Notes under the pieces: model-generated
Databases searched by the model: none
Seen by the model: only the letters and a program-made list of their open reading frames with translations
Told to the model about the DNA's origin: nothing
Source of the DNA: Treponema sp. UBA3649
GTDB taxonomy: Bacteria; Spirochaetota; Spirochaetia; Treponematales; Treponemataceae
Reading direction: 5' to 3'
Length of the DNA stretch: 43,991 nt
Assembly: GCA_002373325.1 (NCBI GenBank)
Contig: DFKI01000023.1
Span: 1 to 43,991, forward strand
Part shown: positions 40,167 to 43,991 of the stretch, piece after piece
Numbering within the stretch: position 1 is the stretch's first letter
Layout: each line of letters starts with the position of its first letter
Position numbers and translations under genes: made by a program

Positions 40167-41785
40167 CTCTTGTTTTCCTTCGAGTTTTCAAGCGCGGCTT
40201 TTATAAAAGAGACGAAAAGCGGATGAGGCTTAAATGGCCTGCTTACGAACTCTGGATGAAACTGCACTCCGATTCCCCACGGATGATTCTTCCATTCAAA
40301 GGCTTCAGTCTGTCCGTCCGACATGCTTTTTGCGGATGTAATCAGACCATGCTCCGTCATGTCCTTCGTGTAGCGTCGGTCAAATGTGTATTTCGATCTG
40401 TGCCTTTCGTTAATCACCTGTGTGCCGTAGATTGATTTTATGCGGCTTCCTTCCTCAAGTCTAACTTCCTCCGAGCCAAGTTTCATGATTCCGGCGTAGG
40501 GACCCGGCTGCTCTTCCGGCAAAGAGATTATGGGGTGCTTTGTGTTTGAGATGAATTCGGTGGTATCTGCGTCATTCCATCCGCAAAGGTTTCTCGCCGT
40601 CTCAATGGCCATGAGCTGCATTCCAAGATCTATACCCAGGTAGGGTATCTGTTTTGTCCTTGCATAATTGACGCTTTTCAGAAGTCCCATGAATCCGCGC
40701 TGTCCGTAGTTTCCGGGTATGATAATTCCGTCCACACCTTCGAACGCAGAGTCCATGACGGAATAGCTTTCGGATGTCTCAAGAAGCTCGGAGTCAATCT
40801 TTTTGATTTCAATCTCAGCGTTGTGTGCGGTGACTGCAGCGTGGAAAAGGGATTCCTGCACGGATTTGAAACATTCGTCAAGGAAGTCTTTTTTTCCGAC
40901 CATCCCTATGCGGATTTTTTCCGACGGATTGTTGAGCTTGTCCAGAAAATCAGTCCACTCTCTGATGTCGGTCGTCCTGCCTTCGAATTCCATTTTTCTC
41001 AGAATCACTTTGTCGAGTTCCTGCTCATGGAAAATTTTCGGAAGCTCGTAGACGGATTTCTCAATGTCGGGTGAGACAAAAACAGCGTCCCCGCTCACGT
41101 TGCAGAAAGATGCAATCTTTTTTTTGATTCCAGAATCAACTTCCCCTGAGCATCGGCAAATCAAAATGTCGGGTTGTATGCCAAGTTCCTGAAGCTGCTT
41201 TACCGAATGTTGCGTGGGCTTGGATTTTAGCTCTCCACCAGTTATAATCGGGATGAAAGTCAAGTGCACGCTGATTGCGTTGTTTTTTCCCTGCTCGCGT
41301 ATGAGCTGCCTTACCGCCTCAAGATACGGGACCGCCTCAATGTCGCCTACAGTGCCTCCGATTTCCACAATCACCACGTCGGCGTTCGAGCTTGTTCCGA
41401 TGTGCCTGATACATCTTTTAATTTCATCCGTGATGTGAGGGATGACCTGAACCGTGCGTCCGTTGTATTTACCGGCTCTCTCGTTGCGTATGACATTCTC
41501 GTAAACTTTGCCGATGGAGATGCAGTTCTGGCTTGAGAGATTAAGGGTTGTGAAGCGGCTGAAATTTCCCAGGTCCAAATCTGTCTCCGCACCGTCCTCA
41601 GTTACGTAGACTTCTCCGTGCTGATAGGGACTGATGTTTCCTGCATCCACGTTTATGTAAGGGTCGCATTTCAGCATGGCGATTTTAAGTCCGCTGCATT
41701 CCAAAAGACTTCCGATTGTGCTTGAGGCTATTCCCTTTCCCAAGCCTGAACAAACTCCGCTGCTTACAAAAATAAACTTACTCAT
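40163..41785 (-). CDS. pyrG: CTP synthase with degenerate glutaminase site
   Basis: CTP synthase aminates UTP to CTP. The 540-residue protein starts at ATG 41785 after AGGA; a longer frame to 41902 is out of character. The synthetase half is intact: P-loop SGLGKGIASS at 13-22, DPYINVDAGN (41-50), Asp71-region GAETDLDLG and EIGGTVGDIE at 141-150. In the glutaminase half the catalytic Cys of GICLGMQ is Asp386 (GIDLGMQ at 384-390), and the oxyanion loop PGGFG is PGNYG at 357-361. His510 and Glu512 of the triad remain (FHPEF). Hydrolysis of glutamine is therefore unlikely, and free ammonia may be the nitrogen donor. It sits before lptCAB. Confidence 0.95.
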   Translation of the reverse strand: MSKFIFVSSGVCSGLGKGIASSTIGSLLECSGLKIAMLKCDPYINVDAGNISPYQHGEVYVTEDGAETDLDLGNFSRFTTLNLSSQNCISIGKVYENVIRNERAGKYNGRTVQVIPHITDEIKRCIRHIGTSSNADVVIVEIGGTVGDIEAVPYLEAVRQLIREQGKNNAISVHLTFIPIITGGELKSKPTQHSVKQLQELGIQPDILICRCSGEVDSGIKKKIASFCNVSGDAVFVSPDIEKSVYELPKIFHEQELDKVILRKMEFEGRTTDIREWTDFLDKLNNPSEKIRIGMVGKKDFLDECFKSVQESLFHAAVTAHNAEIEIKKIDSELLETSESYSVMDSAFEGVDGIIIPGNYGQRGFMGLLKSVNYARTKQIPYLGIDLGMQLMAIETARNLCGWNDADTTEFISNTKHPIISLPEEQPGPYAGIMKLGSEEVRLEEGSRIKSIYGTQVINERHRSKYTFDRRYTKDMTEHGLITSAKSMSDGQTEAFEWKNHPWGIGVQFHPEFVSRPFKPHPLFVSFIKAALENSKENKR

Positions 41786-41804
41786 ATTTTTTCCTGCCCT
41801 TGTT

Positions 41805-42236
41805 TTAAAAATCTTTTTCCTTTGAAATTCCCGCTGACCGTCGTGTCTGTATGATGTCCACAATCTGGGGGCGGCCACGGATTTTGCCCATGCGGCTTGC
41901 AAGAAAAACCAATGATGCAGATATGGATAAAAAAATCAGGACGAAGAGTGCCTTTGAAATTTCCCCGGCTGATTTTTTGAAAAGAGATGCAAGGAAAGAT
42001 GCCGCAAAATATCCTGCGACGGAACTGCTCACGGGAAAGAGAAGCGAGATGATTCCACGGATTGCCTGCACTTTTTTGTTCTCATCCACGATTACGACGG
42101 AACCGGATTTTACAGGAAGGTCTCTGGGATTGTCCGACGGAAGTCCCCGCTCCTTGTTTTCGACAGCCCCGTTTTTGTTTATGAGACCCACGATGATTTC
42201 ATCTTCCGTTGAGAGAACAAGCGCGTATCGGGTCAT
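41805..42236 (-). CDS. Small membrane protein resembling RseC/MucC
   Basis: The 143-residue protein begins with a beta-rich stretch (ALVLSTEDEIIVGLINKNG and LPVKSGSVVIVDENKK), then two hydrophobic helices (ISLLFPVSSSVAGYFAASFLASLF and ALFVLIFLSISASLVFLASR). The layout matches the RseC/SoxR-reducing family, but the usual Cys pairs are absent, so the similarity is modest. It lies between the TPR and pyrG genes, overlapping the former by 4 nt. A function is not assigned. Confidence 0.55.
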   Translation of the reverse strand: MTRYALVLSTEDEIIVGLINKNGAVENKERGLPSDNPRDLPVKSGSVVIVDENKKVQAIRGIISLLFPVSSSVAGYFAASFLASLFKKSAGEISKALFVLIFLSISASLVFLASRMGKIRGRPQIVDIIQTRRSAGISKEKDF

Positions 42237-42760
42237 GTTTGTTTTCCGTTCAAAGAGTTAAGTCTCTTGGCACATTCGGCGACACCGGTTGCGTTTCCAA
42301 GCTCCTCGTAAGTGTCCTTCAGATTGAAGAGCGCGTCATAATAATACGGGTTGATTGTGATTGCCTGCTCGAATGCTTCCTCCGCATCTCCGTAATCCTC
42401 CTGGTTGAAATAAATCACCCCGATGTTGTTCCAGAAATGAGAGTTGAAGGGATTCAAGTCAAGTCCCATAAGGCAGTATTCCATGGCTGAGTTCAGATCC
42501 CCCATGTTGAAGCAGAGCGTTGAAAGAGCCTCCACTGTTTCCTCGTTCTCGGGATCGATGTCCAGCGATTTTTGAATGGCTGCCCGTGCTGCCTCCAAAT
42601 CACCTGAGTCTCGGTATGTGATTCCAAGATTGAACCAAAGCAGGTGGTTTCCGTTCTCAAGGGATATTGCCCGGATAAAACAAGCGATGGCCTCCTTGTA
42701 CTCACCCTTCATGGCAAGCTCTATGGCCTGGTTGTTCAGTTTCTCACATGATTCTCGCAT
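42233..42760 (-). CDS. TPR repeat protein
   Basis: The 175 residues are four to five tetratricopeptide repeats, e.g. NNQAIELAMKGEYKEAIACF, WFNLGITYRDSGDLEAARAA, WNNIGVIYFNQEDYGDAEEA and DALFNLKDTYEELGNATGVA. TPR proteins are protein-interaction scaffolds. No signal peptide. It is the second gene of the operon, 17 nt after the polyprenyl synthase and overlapping the RseC-like gene. Confidence 0.9.
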   Translation of the reverse strand: MRESCEKLNNQAIELAMKGEYKEAIACFIRAISLENGNHLLWFNLGITYRDSGDLEAARAAIQKSLDIDPENEETVEALSTLCFNMGDLNSAMEYCLMGLDLNPFNSHFWNNIGVIYFNQEDYGDAEEAFEQAITINPYYYDALFNLKDTYEELGNATGVAECAKRLNSLNGKQT

Positions 42761-42777
42761 ACGGCCCCCTGTCGGTT

Positions 42778-43884
42778 TTAAGAAAAAAGCGTCCTGGGAA
42801 TCATCGCGTGGAAAAGAGATGAAATTCCCTCGCTGTACTCAGATTTTCCGTAAAGATTCTCGAAGTCCCGGCAGCTTTCCTCAATCAGGCTCCGACCCTT
42901 TTGTTTCGCTTCCTCCACGGCACCTGCCTCTGTCAAAATTGATATGGCTTTTTCGACTGAATCCGAGAGTGGACCAGAGACCTTCGCATCCTCAAAACAT
43001 TTTCTCAGGGATTTTGCCTCACTGGATCCGCTTCCTTTTTTTTGCATGAAGAGGATTACCGGAAGTGATTTTTTTCCCTCAACGATGTCATCCCCCCGCT
43101 TCTTTCCAGGATTTCCGATCGTGAGGTTGATTACGTCGTCTATGATTTGGAATCCTGCTCCTATTCTCGCCGCTATTTCTCCTGCCCGTGTGACTGATTC
43201 CTGATTGTCGGTCGCAAGCGAGGTTCCTGTTTTTGCGGCAAGCGATGAGAGCGTTCCTGTCTTGCACTGTACCATGGCGAAATATTCTTCCACGCTCGGA
43301 ATCTTTTCGATGTCCCTGTGCCAAGCGATGTCCATTGCCTGTCCGAGATGAAGCCTTCGTGTCTCTTGTGCATAGAGCGAGTAGAGCCGTAACTTTGTTT
43401 TTTCATCCGAATCCAGATTTTCTATGCAGACGGGAGCCTGGAAATAAAGCCAGGACGCTGCGTTCAAAGCTGTGTCCAATCCGTATGTGATGTATGCGGC
43501 AGGTTTTCCGCGTCTTGTGTCAGAGGAGTCCTCAATGTCATCGTGAATCAGACTTGCAGTGTGAATACATTCAACCAGCGGACTGATTTTGTACGCGAGC
43601 TTTTCAATCTGAGAGGCATCCTTTTTGTCATGGAAAGCCTGTGCCTTGGCGCAAAGGACCAGAAGAAGCGGTCTCCATCTTTTTCCGCCCAAATCAATCA
43701 GTGAGCGTGTCGGCTCAAGAAGCGGCCCTATGTGGGAAGCACAAAGACAGTCCAGGGCTGATTTTTCCCCGGCTTTTTTACCGAAGCTGATTTCAGTCCA
43801 TTTGCCGTTCTCAAGATTCTTCACGAGAGGCACAACAGAGTCAATTTCCTTTTCAATGGCGGTCAGATAATTTGTAAAGTCCAT
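42778..43884 (-). CDS. Polyprenyl (farnesyl/geranylgeranyl-type) diphosphate synthase
   Basis: Trans-prenyltransferase that condenses isopentenyl diphosphate with an allylic diphosphate. 368 residues. GGKRWRP at 66-72 is the IPP site, HDDIEDSSDTRRG at 114-126 is the first aspartate-rich motif, HLGQAMDI is conserved, and FQIIDDVIN at 245-253 is the second motif with Asn for the last Asp, a variant known in some GGPP synthases. KKRGDDIVEGK follows. Chain length cannot be judged. ATG 43884 lies 7 nt after a TATAAT box and has no Shine-Dalgarno. First gene of the operon to lptB. Confidence 0.92.
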   Translation of the reverse strand: MDFTNYLTAIEKEIDSVVPLVKNLENGKWTEISFGKKAGEKSALDCLCASHIGPLLEPTRSLIDLGGKRWRPLLLVLCAKAQAFHDKKDASQIEKLAYKISPLVECIHTASLIHDDIEDSSDTRRGKPAAYITYGLDTALNAASWLYFQAPVCIENLDSDEKTKLRLYSLYAQETRRLHLGQAMDIAWHRDIEKIPSVEEYFAMVQCKTGTLSSLAAKTGTSLATDNQESVTRAGEIAARIGAGFQIIDDVINLTIGNPGKKRGDDIVEGKKSLPVILFMQKKGSGSSEAKSLRKCFEDAKVSGPLSDSVEKAISILTEAGAVEEAKQKGRSLIEESCRDFENLYGKSEYSEGISSLFHAMIPRTLFS

Positions 43885-43891
43885 TGTTTCT

Positions 43892-43920
43892 ATTATACAT
43901 TTTTTTCCGCTTTAATACAA
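43892..43920 (-). promoter_or_regulatory. Promoter of the polyprenyl synthase-pyrG-lpt operon, predicting a leaderless mRNA
   Basis: On the minus strand TTGTAT (43920-43915) and TATAAT (43897-43892) are spaced by 17 bp. The predicted start at 43885 is the base before the ATG. Confidence 0.7.
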
Positions 43921-43952
43921 CCTTTTGTGTTGAAAAAAGACCATTTGGAAAT

Positions 43953-43987
43953 TGTCACACGGATTTGGAAAAATCTAACGATTTTTC
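43953..43987 (+). repeat. Dispersed 35-bp repeat with hairpin, copy 2
   Basis: Identical over 35 nt to the minus strand of 28614-28648. It ends in the hairpin GAAAAATC-TAAC-GATTTTTC at 43968-43987. Confidence 0.85.
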
Positions 43988-43991
43988 ATTA

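Noticed and set aside
43132..43140. Damaged second aspartate motif (DDVIN) in the polyprenyl synthase
   Set aside because: Asn at the last position is known in functional GGPP synthases, so it is not evidence of inactivation.

Overview
The window reads as the chromosome of a spirochaete of the genus Treponema, most likely a gut or rumen plant-polysaccharide user. This is inferred from gene content and family resemblance: a treponeme-like polyprenyl synthase-TPR-pyrG-lptCAB run, a CTP synthase of unusual type, a membrane HD-GYP protein and an arabinose/arabinan locus. No rRNA, tRNA, insertion sequence or CRISPR array was recognised.

Layout. 1-1729: 5' part of a secreted protein with three tandem CAP domains, minus strand, TTG start, running off the left edge. 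2055-3954: promoter and gene of a membrane HD-GYP phosphodiesterase. 3946-10474: minus-strand housekeeping operon dnaE-yggT-recG. 10655-13685: REPIN-like repeat, an internally deleted GH51 remnant, an intact GH51 arabinofuranosidase and its ArsR-type regulator. 13802-17542: AT-rich patch with a secreted repeat protein, a Fic/HTH pair (mobile mystery proteins A and B) and a frameshifted small gene. 17623-21023: lacI-araB-araD operon with a palindromic operator. 21072-22356: livJ with promoter and terminator. 22376-28489: AT-rich seven-gene minus-strand block (three zinc-ribbon membrane proteins, one with a PrsW-type intramembrane protease domain, a SIR2 protein, a YoeB-type toxin and two unknowns) read away from an XRE regulator. 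28774-29211: lipoprotein. 29333-33541: livHMGF and a CBS-ACT protein. 33591-34732: frameshifted lipoprotein gene. 34779-36299: REPIN-like element, 22-bp repeats, adenylate cyclase. 36335-37952: 33-bp-period palindromes, a PIN/UPF0175 toxin-antitoxin pair and two DNA methylase remnants. 38078-43920: polyprenyl synthase-TPR-RseC-like-pyrG-lptC-lptA-lptB operon with its promoter.

How it fits together. Secreted or cytoplasmic arabinofuranosidase releases L-arabinose, and AraB and AraD carry ribulose to xylulose 5-phosphate; araA and a transporter are not in the window. The branched-chain amino-acid importer is complete, but livJ is separated from livHMGF by the SIR2/PrsW block. The most unusual points are a CTP synthase whose glutaminase nucleophile Cys is Asp, the uncharacterised zinc-ribbon/PrsW/SIR2/YoeB block with an operator over its promoter, a set of apparently leaderless genes (TATAAT about 7 nt before ATG), REPIN-like elements, and several gene remnants.
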